Below are positions 12,900-28,199 of a DNA stretch of 64,000 nt, piece after piece. The position numbers and the translations under genes are program-made. Below the pieces are notes generated by a model that was not told the origin of the DNA, did no database searches, and saw only the letters and a list, made by a program, of their open reading frames with translations. The number at the start of each line of letters is the position of its first letter. The stretch's first letter is position 1. Source of the stretch: Procambarus clarkii (lineage: Eukaryota; Arthropoda; Malacostraca; Decapoda; Cambaridae); NCBI RefSeq assembly GCF_040958095.1, contig NC_091188.1, positions 5,059,789-5,123,788 of the forward strand, written 5' to 3'.

Positions 12900-13700
12900 T
12901 AAATGGACATAAAACGGTATTTTGATACTCAAAATCTTCATTTATCTTACAAAATGTCTCAGTTTGCTGCCCTTAAACATCTACTTTTCTTCACGAAAAC
13001 GCCTAATTGTTCCTCAAAATACTTAGATTACGTCCCAAAATACCCAACAGGCTCCACGAAATGCCTAGTTAGTGCAGTTTAATGAAAAACTCGGCTTAAG
13101 GAACACATTAGACGCCATAACACACATGTCTACTCACTCCAAGAAACTACCGACCCTCTTGAGGTAGAGAGGAGCCCCGGCGACGCTCACTAAACCGCTC
13201 CTTACCACTCAACACTGTAAAAAAAAAATGCCCAACTGTTTCGCCAGACAACGAAGGTGAGCATCCAAGCTAACATACCTGAGCCCATCAACACAGGTGC
13301 TTGGAAGACGTCAAATATTACGGTGCTCTAATTTTTTAACCATAAAACTTGCAATTTTGAAGGAATGGTCGATTACGGTAAAAACTGCTACGGATATTAT
13401 TGAAAAATGGGTCAGCTCTTTACTGAGAGAGTAATCTTTATTGAGACCTACATCGCATATTTGAGGGAATACATTTTATCCGAAATGTGGGTGCATCGTT
13501 CGAGGTGTTGTAGAGCGGGAATGCTGTTGAGTTGAACAGTGTAAGAAGCCGTAACATTTTTGAATATGAAAAGAGTTCATGTTCTTTTTTGTTAAGCTGT
13601 TCGTGTAAAGGTGGACAGAGGAGAAGTTTCTGGTACAGAAACTCAAGTAAAATCCGTGCAGAAAGAAGCAATCGTCACCCAGTGGAAAATGAAGACAAAT
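12900..13700. other. Unassigned spacer
   Basis: No recognised gene or element. Short open frames on both strands around 13440-13700 lack recognisable motifs. Confidence 0.4.
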
Positions 13701-13705
13701 GCTCC

Positions 13706-13930
13706 CAATCGACTTGAGAATGGTCGACTGGGAATAATCCACAATCGACTTGAGAATGGTCGATTGGGAATAATCCACAATCGACTTGAGAATGGTCGAT
13801 TGGGAATATTCCACAATCGACTTCAGAATGGTCGATTGGGAATAATCCACAATCGACTTGAGAATGGTCCAGGACGGACCGAAACGTCGTCGTCCCTTCA
13901 CCTTCTAGTGTGTGGTCTGGTCAACACTCC
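13706..13930 (+). mobile_element. Fold-back element copy C: right arm plus 36-bp array
   Basis: Five 36-bp units start at 13706, 13742, 13778, 13814 and 13850, each beginning CAATCGACTTGAGAATGGTC. Each unit carries its own small inverted repeat (CAATCGAC facing GTCGATTG). The last unit passes directly into a canonical right arm ending GGTCTGGTCAACAC near 13927. The left arm is absent. Confidence 0.88.
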
Positions 13931-14198
13931 CAAAATCAATCTCATAAGCAAAACAAAATTGCCCAAAGAGCAGAGGAAGTTAGAATTTGAATTAATTAAT
14001 TTGAATCCTCTGAATTACTATTTCAGAGGAATAAGAGAAATATGAAGAGCCGGAGAGAGCAACACGGCGAATTAAGGAGATCAGTTTGCGATCTGAAGAT
14101 GCTGTAACAGCAGAGTAACATTATTAAAAATACACGACGTCTCCGAAAAGGAAAAGTGCCTTAGAATTAGAAAAAGGATAGGATGAAAATGACGAGGA

Positions 14199-14347
14199 GA
14201 AAGCCAGTACGACTATATGGCACTTGGAAAAGGGAGATATAACAACAAGGCGCTGGGATTGGACGGAGGAAAGGAATGGTGCTCAGTCATTTGGGGCATC
14301 GGGGGATCGAGCTCCGACCTGCAACGCTGTACCGACCAATGTCTGTA
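14199..14347 (-). mobile_element. tRNA-derived SINE family 2 (minus orientation)
   Basis: Diverged copy with the TACGACTATATGGCACTTGG block, a purine-rich linker and the GATCGAGCTCCGACCTGC head block in the same order as the copy at 5833-6018. Confidence 0.65.
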
Positions 14348-14349
14348 TG

Positions 14350-14950
14350 CTCAACGAGAACCTTTGCTCACCAGGTGAAGATGACTGATGGTGACTTTTG
14401 TGGTAGCTAGTATTCCTATCTCCCCTCCATCCCCCCTCCCCCCCCCCCAAAAAAAAAGAGGATGACTTTTTACCATTCAGAGATGAGGACAAAAAGAGTA
14501 CAAAAGTCTTTTGTGTCGTTTTGCTTGCCTTTGTGTATGTTGTGTTTTTTGGTGAATGTTGTAATTATATATAATGTATTTTTGTGTATGCGTTTTTTGG
14601 TAATACCTTGAACCCGTAGAAAAATGTTGGAAAGCTTGTACAGGCACGATCATACACACACAAGATCTCGTAAAAATACTTGAATAACTGTATAGTATCC
14701 CGTAGGTATACAGAAAAACACACATACATGTATACGCATTTATTTACTTTTTATTGTAACCTATACAAACTTCACCAACATTAGAAAACTCTTCAGAAAT
14801 CTGTACAAGGATTTATTAAAGATCTTGAACCCTCTTTATGTCACTAAAGACCTTGAATCCTCCCTTATCTCTGAACAATTACTGGATTATCTGAGGGGCA
14901 CCAGAGTATTCGTCAAACACAAAACCCAAGCTGGAAAAAGTCTAAGGACT
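14350..14950. other. Unassigned spacer
   Basis: Includes C-runs followed by an A-run at 14420-14460. No gene recognised. Confidence 0.4.
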
Positions 14951-14954
14951 TACC

Positions 14955-15192
14955 ACCAGACAGAGCTCGGAGATGAGAGGCTAGAGTTACGAGGAAAGGT
15001 TAAAGAAATCGAGCCTCACTTCACTGGAAAATAGAATACTGAAGGGAGACATGATCTAGATATACAAAGTTATCCAGGTAACAGACGAAGCAGATTAGAA
15101 TAGATAGTTTAAATGGGGAGAAACATGAACAAGGAGACTGGTGAAAATGATCTCATAATGATACTCAAAGATATCGGAAAAGATTTATGATA

Positions 15193-15196
<4 letters not shown>
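14955..15196 (+). mobile_element. Decayed LINE C-terminal fragment
   Basis: The sequence around 14985-15060 (ACGAGGAAAGGTTAAAGAAA, then CTCACTTCACTGGAAAA and GGGAGACATGAT) parallels the block encoding YEERLKEL-LTSLE-RGDMI in the LINE copies at 54.5 and 62.4 kb. It ends against the CA array at 15197. Confidence 0.6.

Positions 15197-15277
<81 letters not shown>
15197..15277. repeat. (CA)n microsatellite
   Basis: About 40 uninterrupted CA repeats, directly after a LINE fragment. Confidence 0.98.
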
Positions 15278-15278
<1 letters not shown>

Positions 15279-15442
15279 AAACGATCCGTCAAATTTCTTC
15301 TTCATTTATAATCCAATTAACCGCTTTCAAAACCCATAAAGAGAAACAGGATAAGCCCAGAGTAGAAGCCGGGAACTGACGCAATATGGAGACCCCCTCC
15401 TTATATATCCCTGCCAGCTGCTGACGCAAGCTGACGGTGCTG

Positions 15443-15779
<337 letters not shown>

Positions 15780-16140
15780 TATGCCATTAAGAAATATTGT
15801 CGACAGAAAAATATTGCAAAATCCCAAAATATCCTGAAATAATTGCATACCGGACTCACACGTCACCGACATAACAGCAAGAGCCGCTTGGCACCAAATA
15901 TTATAACCCATTCACTTGGCCTTTTGTTTTTTCCACTATTTTTAGAGCAAAAGAAAAAAAGTGTCGATTCGGTATTGAGGATTTCTAAGAAAAATTAAAG
16001 AGTTTTACAGTTACAACTTGCTTTAAGGGTATTTTAATTTAGGAGAAAATTGTTCAGTCAGTGTAGCGCCTGGAAGGGATATGAGGACAGGATAGGAGTT
16101 AGGATATATGGAAAGGATAGTGGCTGGGATATGGGGTCAG
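15780..16140. other. Unassigned spacer
   Basis: No coding or repeat signature recognised. Confidence 0.4.
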
Positions 16141-16143
16141 GTT

Positions 16144-16171
16144 AGTAGGCAACAGTTAACTGTTGCCTACT
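16144..16171. repeat. 28-bp perfect palindrome
   Basis: The left half AGTAGGCAACAGTT is followed immediately by its exact reverse complement. There is no loop. Confidence 0.9.
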
Positions 16172-16239
16172 GACAAGGGGAAACAAGGGGTCAGGGGTCA
16201 TGTCTGTATTGCTGTCGTTCTGTAAGGAATAAAGTCGAC

Positions 16240-16365
16240 TCCTTCCATTCCTCCCCCCCCCCGTTCCTCCCCCTCCCTTCCCTCCCTTCCAACCCAAATC
16301 CTTATCCTGACCCCATCCAAGTGCCATATAATAGTAATGGCTTGGCGCTTTCCCTTACAAAATTA
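16240..16365 (+). mobile_element. SINE family 2, tail fragment
   Basis: A C-rich linker followed by CCAAATCCTTATCCTGACCC and a TAATGGCTTGGCGCTTTCCC end, matching the 3' half of the family. Confidence 0.68.
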
Positions 16366-16369
16366 CCTC

Positions 16370-17600
16370 CCTCTATCATCCCTAAAATAAATCAGAGCAA
16401 AGAAACACGAGATAATAATTAAGAAAAAAGACAGAAAATGAGAGGAGAATGTCTCATTATAAGGAAAGCCGGTCGATAATTGCGTTCCTACCTTCACTAC
16501 AGGTGAGTGAGAAATGGTGCACTGACCCTCACATTCACTGTCGGCAGGGAGGGGCGTCTCATGGAGTCATGGAGGAGGATGAGTTATGAGTAATGTAGGG
16601 AGGAGGGGGCAGGGGGATTCATGTGATGAGTGGGGCAGGGGGTTTGGGGGGAGCATCTTGTGGTGAAAGGGACGCACAAAGATACGTTTCTTTGAAGAGG
16701 GAGAAGGGAATCGTCTCCTTGTGGAGGAGAAGGGTGGAGGTGGTGTTGTTAATTAACAATCTCATCCTTATCTCACCTCTCCTCATCTTTCCTCACAATC
16801 ATTCCTTATCTTTCCTCACCCTCAGCTCTCATCTTCTTCAGATACTTTCAGATACTCCATCCCATTCTCTGTTTTCGTATATTCTCCATTATCTCTATCC
16901 ACTTTCTTTATCCTGTCCCCCTATAAATTTTAACAACTCTTACTATCCACTATATTCACTCTCTCTCCCTATCGTTACTCTCCATAATCTCCTCCTCCTC
17001 CTCCCCCCCCTACAAAAACAAATCTTCCCTCACATTCCATCCTTACCTACCACCATCTTTACCTTCCCTTCCTTTCCCACTTCCAGCTCTCCCTCCCCAC
17101 CCATTTTCCCTTGTCCTCCGCTCCCCCCTCATCTCCCCTTCCACCTCTAAACTGCAAATGTTGAAATTTAATTTGTGGTTTAAGGTCTTGCAGGTGAAGG
17201 GTGCAACAGCTCTTACCTGAACACTGAGAATCTATTGATATTTAAACTGAGAGGGAGAAGAGGATGGAAGGAGAAAGGGAAGGAGAGAGGGAGGGAGGGA
17301 GGAAGAGAGGGAGGGCGAGATGGATGGATGAAGTAGGAGGGGAAGGAAGGGCATGAGAGAGGGAAGGAGGAGTTTAAGGGGGAGTGGGAAGGAGGGAGAG
17401 AGGTAGAAAAACAAGGGAGAGAATCAAGGGGGAATGGAAGATCAATTGGATTAATATTGTGGCATTGCAACAGCTATGATCATTGTCTCAGGGAAGGGGA
17501 AGACGTAGGAAGGGAAGGGAAATGAGGTGGAGAAGAAAGGGAAGGATGGGAGGTGTGGGGAATGGAGGGAAGTAAAGGAAGAGGAAACAGTTAGACAAAC
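16370..17600. other. Unassigned spacer with strand-asymmetric pyrimidine and purine tracts
   Basis: Positions 16760-17150 are C/T-rich and 17240-17590 are G/A-rich. The long frames here encode only Ser/Pro/Leu/Phe-rich low-complexity peptides and show no domain. No gene recognised. Confidence 0.5.
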
Positions 17601-17602
17601 AG

Positions 17603-17608
17603 ACAGGC

Positions 17609-17692
<84 letters not shown>

Positions 17693-17740
17693 TGGCAGAC
17701 AGACAGGCAGACAGACAGGCAGACAGACAGACAGACAGGC

Positions 17741-17797
<57 letters not shown>

Positions 17798-17816
17798 GGC
17801 AGACAGACAGACAGAC
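17603..17816. repeat. (GACA)n tetranucleotide microsatellite
   Basis: About 53 units with occasional GGCA variants. All frames stay open over most of it, giving Cys-Leu-Ser-Val and Thr-Asp-Arg-Gln peptides. Confidence 0.98.
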
Positions 17817-17819
17817 ACT

Positions 17820-18085
17820 CCCGGAATACGAGACCGAACGACCCGTCCACCTATTAAATACGTCACAGTTGTTTTTTTCCTTCGGGAATCGACCAATCCG
17901 CTGCAAATGCGACGCATTAATAATAATTAAATCCCCCCCGTGAAATGGACGTTTTCTATGCATCAGCTTCGATAGGTTAGGTGGGATGCTTGGGTTTCGT
18001 ATATTCAAGGTTAGGCCAAACAGTTGCATTTTGTGACGTAGTGACAAATAGAGCGAACATAGCTCTAAGAGCAGTTCTAAATAAC
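17820..18085. other. Unassigned spacer
   Basis: Nothing recognised beyond a few GGTTAGG-type hexamers near 17970-18015. Confidence 0.4.
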
Positions 18086-18089
18086 GCAG

Positions 18090-18330
18090 GTAAACATGAA
18101 ACCCAAACCTTAAAACAGTGCAAGAATAAAATTTAGAAAGTCCAAAGACATACCAAAAGACTAGTACCAGTCATGAGGGAAATGAGCTGTAAGGACAGGA
18201 TAAGAGAAACGCACCAGAGGAGATATGATCAAAACGTACCTGATGCTGCAGGCAGGAGGTGGATAAAGGGGTAAATTGAGTATATAAAAACAGATAAATG
18301 TAAGGAAGCATTCGCATGCAGCGAGAGTAG
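18090..18330 (+). mobile_element. Decayed LINE C-terminal fragment
   Basis: In one frame the stretch near 18140-18230 reads KVQRHTKRLVPVMREMSCKD, matching the KFQKFATRLVPALREMGYEE region of the LINE at 54.66-55.14 kb. It is short and interrupted. Confidence 0.62.
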
Positions 18331-18335
18331 TAATA

Positions 18336-18534
18336 TGTTGACCAGACCACACACAAGAAGGTGAAGGGACGACGACGTTTCGGTCCGTCCTGGACCATTC
18401 TCAAGTCGATTGATAACAATCTCAATCGACTTCAGAATGGTCCAGGACGGACCGAAACGTCGTCGTCCCTTCACCTTCTAGTGTGTGGTCTGGTCAACAT
18501 ACTTTAGCCACGTTATTGTGACTCATCGCCTGCA
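18336..18534 (+). mobile_element. Fold-back element copy D
   Basis: The left arm (from about 18337) and right arm (to 18503) are inverted around a short spacer, about 18410-18425, that separates two CAATCGACTT-type segments. The right-hand conserved flank ends GACTCATCGCCTGCA at 18534. A SINE in reverse orientation follows after six bases. Confidence 0.9.
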
Positions 18535-18539
18535 GAGGG

Positions 18540-18795
18540 GTATCTTGAGGTTATCTTGAGATGATTTCGTGGCTTTTTTAGTGTCCCCGCGGCCCGGTCC
18601 TCGACCAGGCCTCCACCCCCAGGAAGCAGCCCGTGACAGCTGACTAACACCCAGGTACCTAATTTACTGCTAGGTAACAGGGGCATAGGGTGAAAGAAAC
18701 TCTGTCCATTGTTTCTCGGCCGGCGCCTGGGATCGAACCCAGGACCACAGGATGGCAAGTCCCGCGTGCTGTCCGCTCGGCCGACCGACTCCGGT
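18540..18795 (-). mobile_element. tRNA-derived SINE family 1 (minus orientation)
   Basis: Full-length-looking copy from the TATCTTGAGGTTATCTTGAG tail at 18541 to the tRNA-like head near 18793. Body blocks match the copies at 4320 and 38520. Confidence 0.88.
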
Positions 18796-18799
18796 AATA

Positions 18800-20069
<1,270 letters not shown>

Positions 20070-20157
<88 letters not shown>
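20070..20157. repeat. (TA)n microsatellite with register slips
   Basis: TA array with two single-base register changes (AATAT near 20100 and ATTAT near 20132), directly abutting the right terminus of MITE-like copy 1. Confidence 0.97.
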
Positions 20158-20189
20158 CAACTCTGTTACAATAACAAGGAGTTATATAT

Positions 20190-21260
20190 AAGGTACTAAG
20201 ATGATTATAATAAGTTGTCGAGTTCCTCCAGCTCCTCAGATGGTGGGCAAGTACCCTGAATGCAGTGTGCATTTCTTCTCTGTATCGCCACGCTGAGGCG
20301 CTGGAAAAGGAAACTGAATTCTCTAGGGTCTCTTGTTGTTTCAATTAGCCTAGAACCCAGTTCCTTTAAAAAACTAGTGGCATTTTTACCACCAGGCGCT
20401 GAGTGTTTTAGAAGCAATGGGGACAAAATTGTAGTGGTGATCCAGTTCTCTGGACATACGGAATTTGGTTGATTCCCTGTGAGTGGCAGCGCCACCTGGT
20501 TGTTCAACACTGAAGTCAATGTGAGTGTTAGCCAGGGTTGAAACATACGAGTAGTCCCCCACCAACTGCTTACCATTCTTCCAGGGGTTCACTGTGATAC
20601 CTATCTGGGTGACCAATAAGAGCAGCAGAGTTACGGGGCTTTAGGTAACGGGGCTTTCTTTCAGCTGGGCATCCAGCTGTGGTGAGGCTCCTCTTGATGA
20701 TGTCATTAACCTCACTGTGCCTCAAGTGCCATCCCCCTGTGCTTTGGCAGAGTAGGCCATGGTAGCCGTACCTTTCGGCCTACACCTCGCCGCAAATACA
20801 CCTATATCTGGTGTGGATTGTGGCAGCAAGGCGGAGGGCCACAGCAATTCGGAGGGCGTGTGGTGTGAGACGCGTGCCAGTTGCCGACATTGGGGTTGCT
20901 AACAGGAAATCCCATGCATGTGGGGCTGCTACTGCTGTGAGGCGAGCAATGTTGTGTTGTGTTGTCGCAGCACCCAGGCACTCTGCAGCAACTTGGTCTA
21001 CAATGGGGCCATCCCAGCTGGATTGCTTGTGGGCTTTTGATGGAGGTAGTTGAAGTAATAGGCCACCCCGAGAGGCCCACTCGGTGGCACAGCGTATGCA
21101 ATTGGGATCGTGTACGCCTGCCAGCTGATCTAAGTAGGCAAGTAGAATTTCCTTCACAAGGTTGTCGGTAGTCGGACACATCTCGCTGTATATATCCGTT
21201 CGGAAGTTGTTGGGTCGGTCTTCGGTGTGATGGTGGGAAGCGAGGTTGCTGTATTGAAGT
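20190..21260 (-). pseudogene. Broken C-terminal region of a non-LTR-type retroelement polyprotein
   Basis: Read on the minus strand, successive frames give a consistent order of blocks. An N-side helical segment with MSATGTRLTPHALRIAVALR (20780-21181) is followed by a Cys/His block containing YHGLLC and HLRHSEVNDIIKRSL (about 20640-20770). Then come NPWKNGKQLVGDYS (20386-20616) and a distal FLFQRLSVAIQRRNAHCIQG block (20205-20400). From family knowledge this layout resembles the zinc-binding plus restriction-like endonuclease tail of retroelement proteins common in aquatic invertebrates. I recognise the pattern but cannot name the clade. Frame changes near 20390 and 20620-20780, and a Gly where an Asp of the RPDG-type motif is expected, indicate it is dead. 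The reverse transcriptase part is not present nearby. Confidence 0.6.
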
Positions 21261-21570
21261 TATGTGTTTATGGTACTACGGCCGAAGGTTGAATAAAATA
21301 AACATGTCTGTTAATATTCCTGAAATCTGGGAATAATTTTTAGTACTACAATAACAAAAAAAGGTTTCAAATATGTTGCAAATAAAATAGCTTCTGGTTT
21401 GCTTTTGCATCTGTATGAAGGTTATGTCAGCCTTTGGTTGGAATAGCTGTGGGAGGAGTTTGGTTTTATTGAATTTATGCATCTTATGGTGCTACGGCCG
21501 AAATTTGAATAACAAATATTGTCTCATAATTTTCTTGGCATCAGTAAATAATGTTGTATATTGCTATAAG
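21250..21570. repeat. Imperfect direct repeat around a CTACGGCCGAA motif
   Basis: TATGGTACTACGGCCGAAGG at about 21268 and TATGGTGCTACGGCCGAAAT at about 21485 are each followed by TTGAATAA. They are about 217 bp apart and lie just upstream (in minus-strand terms) of the retroelement remnant. This may be an old tandem duplication or two copies of an unknown repeat. Confidence 0.55.
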
Positions 21571-21574
21571 CAAA

Positions 21575-22466
<892 letters not shown>

Positions 22467-22469
22467 CTA

Positions 22470-24660
22470 CCATCAGTAAATTTTGAAGAACGTTAGAGAA
22501 CATTTCACAGGGGAAAGGATTTATATTGAAAGCGAATTGGAGCTACTGTTATGTATGCTACTGTTACTGCTACCATTATTGCTGTCGGTAACAATGTTAC
22601 GGGTCACTACTGCTACTTCATCATCACATCGTTATGCATATTTCCCTCTTATAAATCCACGTGCAAATCCACATATCATTTAAATGCATTTTGCACCGCT
22701 ATTGTCTAAAGGACAAGGAATCAACAGACCCTTCCCCTGCATGTAAGAGAATCACCTCATCACTGTCCTCCATTCCCCCCCCCCCCCATCGTGTCAGGGG
22801 ACCTCTAGCCACCTCTCCCCCGTCAGGTGAGGGAACACCTCTCCCCCAAGACCCCCAACAATCCATCCTATCCTCAATAACACTCTACCGGTCGGGAGAG
22901 GCTGGGAGGATAGTCACTCGCTAAATATATATATTTCATATATAACAAAATTTGAAGGATGGGCTTTGATGATGTATTTAATTAAAATCGATGTTCCGAA
23001 AATATTTATCCAGTCGTTCCTTTGATCTTGGCTCAATATTAACAGTTAACAACACTGGGTGATAATATATTTATTTATTCTGTGACTCTGTAGGCGACCA
23101 AGTCATCACCAACATTGCATTGTCTGTTGAAGTTCTTCAATATTTTGCAGTTTTCGTTTAGGTCTCCACAGAGTTCCTTGAGAAAAAAAAATTGGATTTT
23201 CAATTATGTCGTATTTCAAGATGATGTTAGTTTAGCTACTATCCTTTTTTTTTAATTGGGCAATCCATCCTCAAAGACATACTCATTCAATATATTCGGT
23301 TTTGTCACCACGTGAGTATATGTAACGTTTTTTGGGGGGTTCATGTGTGATAAGAAAACTGTATTTTCTCAAATATATATTATTATATTTTATGGATTTA
23401 TGTTTAGTTAGGCCTAGGTTAAGTTAGATGTCCTGCTTTCTTTTTGGTAATATATTTAAGATACGTGAGTAAAGTGTGTGTTGTTGTGGCCATAGCTGAG
23501 TGTTCATCATGTCCTCTTTACCCATCCTCCTTCATCGTGTTATTTTCATGGCCCTGAATAACCAGATAACTCCATCTTATCCTTCAGATAACTCTTGGTT
23601 ACCTGTCCATGAAGTTCTTCGCATATATTTCCTATCTTCATCTGAGGTTCCTTCATATATTATTCGGTTTCTACAATCATTATTTTGATAATCGATGCTG
23701 TTGTGTCTTCTTATCTGGTTGGGACTCCCAAATCTGTTTTCCATATGCCCGTTCCAGCACCGCATTCTCACCTTATCTGTCTTTGTAGTTCATATTATGT
23801 TGTTGCTCATATATAATGTTTTTGTCCGGTTACGCCATGATTTCTGTTTTCTAGCTCCAATTATTACCTTTGTTCGCTAACACTCCTTCAGTTTTTAATC
23901 TTATTTCCCCATAGCTTCATCGTCTAATCCTACCCTCATTTTCCGTCTAGTTCTGCCGCTGTGCCACTTCACTGAATTAGTCGCCAGTTAAGACAAGCAA
24001 AATATGACCTTGTCCCTATCGTTTAGGAATCTTTCGTGTTAACATTGTTCTATGAATTATTTTATTAATGACTCGCTTTAGAGTCGTTAGTAGACCCTCT
24101 TATTGTACGTCTGGAGAGGTATGGGATGCTCCCGTCTCAGATGGGGGGGACGGGATAAGAGATGAACCAATCACAGAAAAGAGACAGAACGGGAAGCGTA
24201 CCCCATCACAGTAGTGGACAGGACAGGAAGTGCACCAATCAGAGAAGAGAGCAGGAGACGAAGTGGACCAATTACAGAAGTCGATATGAGAGAAAGTGCG
24301 GTCATGACAGAGGTGGGAACTGGATGCGAAATTGCGGCAATAATTATAGCTTTAAAACGGATTTATCGGCGGAGGTGAAGGCTGGGTTTGGGAGGGGGGA
24401 CAAATGTCCTCCCAGCCTCTCTCCCCTGTCACACTCTGGTCGAGGACACGGGTTCATCATGGCGGCCACCACATTCCCTTTGTCTACTTTTCAAATCTCT
24501 GGGCAGGGTGCGAGTGGGGTAAAGGCTATTGTTAATCGAACATGTTCTTTCAGAATGATGAGCTCTTATTGTTTTGGGTTCTCGTTGTATTGTAAGCATC
24601 ATTTTATAATGGGAAAGGTGAGTTACACCTTTCCCAGCATCCATCTGGGTTGTTTGTTGT
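22470..24660. other. Unassigned spacer
   Basis: About 2.2 kb with no gene I can support. There are C-runs at 22778-22787. A reading frame from 24162 continues into the 27-bp array at 24.7 kb, but its non-repeat part has no recognisable domain. Confidence 0.45.
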
Positions 24661-24663
24661 TAA

Positions 24664-24940
24664 AGATTCGCTACCCGGAACAAAAAGTTCCAAGCAACAC
24701 GGGCTATGGTGAGCCCGTAGACAACACGGGCTATGGTGAGCCCGTAGACAACACGGGCTATGGTGAGCCCGTAGACAACACGGGCTATGGTGAGCCCGTA
24801 GACAACACGGGCTATGGTGAGCCCGTAGACAACACGGGCTATGGTGAGCCCGTAGACAACACGGGCTATGGTGAGCCCGTAGATAACACGGGCTATGGTG
24901 AGCCCGTAGACAACACGGGCTATGGTGAGCCCGTAGATAG
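24664..24940. repeat. 27-bp tandem array inside an interspersed repeat
   Basis: Nine units, each with the hairpin-forming CGGGCTATGGTGAGCCCG, run from about 24697 to 24937. The left flank (CTACCCGGAACAAAAAGTTC) matches the flank of a single-unit copy at 63278-63330. The array is therefore an internal amplification within a dispersed repeat. Because the unit is 27 bp, it creates a 285-codon open frame on the plus strand and two long ones on the minus strand. Confidence 0.9.
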
Positions 24941-24944
24941 TTAT

Positions 24945-25386
24945 CATCCATCTGGGGCTGTGTCAGCCACATGGGTATATATACACACTGTCGGTCACCA
25001 CTTCTATGTGTATGTATGATGCACACAGCATCACCTATGCGTATAAACATAAGAAACATTCTTAGATCACAGTTCCAATCTTTCATTTTCTATTTATATA
25101 TTTATTTAAATAGTAAACTTTGTATGTTAATGTCCTTTTTTTGTCTTTCCAGGTATGAAGGGACTCACAACTGGCCGTTAATGAGGTGTATGAGGTAATG
25201 AGTGTCTTGGTGGTACACGTAGAGTAAACACATGTAGGGAGCACTGGATGTCCTTGTTGGTAAGGCACCAGTTTATCTCTCCTCTCATTTCTATGTTTAA
25301 AGGAGTGTGATGGATTACATATATAAACGGATTTTTTAAACATATTTGTTTCTCGATGTATTTGCTAATATTTCTAACCTTTCAAC
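24945..25386. other. Unassigned AT-rich spacer
   Basis: No gene or recognised element. Confidence 0.4.
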
Positions 25387-25400
25387 ATATATATATATAT
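25387..25400. repeat. Short (TA)n at left edge of MITE-like copy 2
   Basis: Seven TA repeats only, in contrast with the long array on the other side of the element. Confidence 0.85.
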
Positions 25401-25947
<547 letters not shown>

Positions 25948-25949
25948 TA

Positions 25950-26818
25950 CTAAAGACCACCTTTGTGGACCGAATTTGCAAGAGAGCAATTTTAGGTCTT
26001 TAAAGTTCCTGAAAGATTTTTCTTACAAGGCATTAAAAAGCTGTCTTTGAAATTCAGTCTTAAATATTTAACATGCAACTGTGTATTACTCATCAGGTGC
26101 CAAATTCCAACAAAAAAATACCTATACGGCTTTCTTTAAAAAATGACTGTGTTTTTATTCTAAATGGTGTGTGTCATTTCCTGATCGCTTCGTGTTCTTC
26201 ACGAGTCTCCTTTTAAACAATGCCAGCACTGTCAAGACCTAACTGGCTCATCACCGTCAAGCAAGACCTGACGTCTTCTAAGAAGTGGACCACTCACATC
26301 AAGTCTCGCCAGCGACCTGGTAAGGACACTACTGGAAGTTGCACACCCCCCATCCCTTGTGACGCCCCCACACACTCACTCTCACCCTTGAAAGCTTACG
26401 GAGAACGACCATTTAACAGTCACTCTTCAAGCTTGGACTACTGCCTTCACCTCTTCAAGCTTTTGTTATCTTTTAACACTCCCCCTCCACCCACAACCCC
26501 TTCCCCCCTGACCTCACCCTTCAAGCTTGGATGAATGCTCTCACGCTCGGCCTTGGAGCATCACCGCCTCCCTCCGAGGTGCTGCTCGGTGCTTCAAGTG
26601 TGGCTGCTCCACCTTACGCCCGCCCGCCCGCCTGCTCGCCCGCCCCCAAACGGTTCCACCCCGGACTGGCCCAGCCTGGAATGATCTTAAACCCTCCAAA
26701 CCCTTTGAATGTAAAGACTATCGAAACCTCTCAGTCTGGAACTTTATCCTTAACTACAGCTGCTGCCTGAACTCTGTAATCGATGTTGTGAAACTCACTG
26801 TTACTTCCAAATTCTATG
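25950..26818. other. Unassigned spacer
   Basis: Contains a C-rich stretch at 26340-26660 with AAGCTT repeated about every 40-60 bp between 26389 and 26525. No gene recognised. Confidence 0.4.
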
Positions 26819-26819
26819 T

Positions 26820-26820
26820 C

Positions 26821-26883
<63 letters not shown>
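26820..26883. repeat. (ATT)n trinucleotide microsatellite
   Basis: About 21 ATT repeats. It yields poly-Leu and poly-Asn frames that are not genes. Confidence 0.98.
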
Positions 26884-26888
<5 letters not shown>

Positions 26889-27007
26889 TTGTATTATAAA
26901 TGTGCTTTGATGCACCCAAAAAAAACTTTTGCTGCCAGGGTTGTAACTTATGGGTGTCTGGCAGCTCTGTTTTCCTGTAAATATGTGCTCCTTTACTATA
27001 TAATAAT

Positions 27008-28135
<1,128 letters not shown>

Positions 28136-28199
28136 GCACAACACCTGTACCCTCCTATCACACTGTTTTACAGGAACTCCTTTCCCACTGCTTACACAA

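Noticed and set aside
16623-17150. 175-codon Ser/Pro/Leu-rich frame
   Set aside because: Lies in a pyrimidine-rich tract where stop codons are rare by composition. No domain.
17451-18047. 198-codon frame with Cys-Leu-Ser-Val repeats
   Set aside because: Translation of the GACA array.
24162-25019. 285-codon open frame with nine NTGYGEPVD repeats
   Set aside because: The 27-bp array keeps all frames open. Equally long frames exist on the opposite strand, and the non-repeat part has no recognisable domain.
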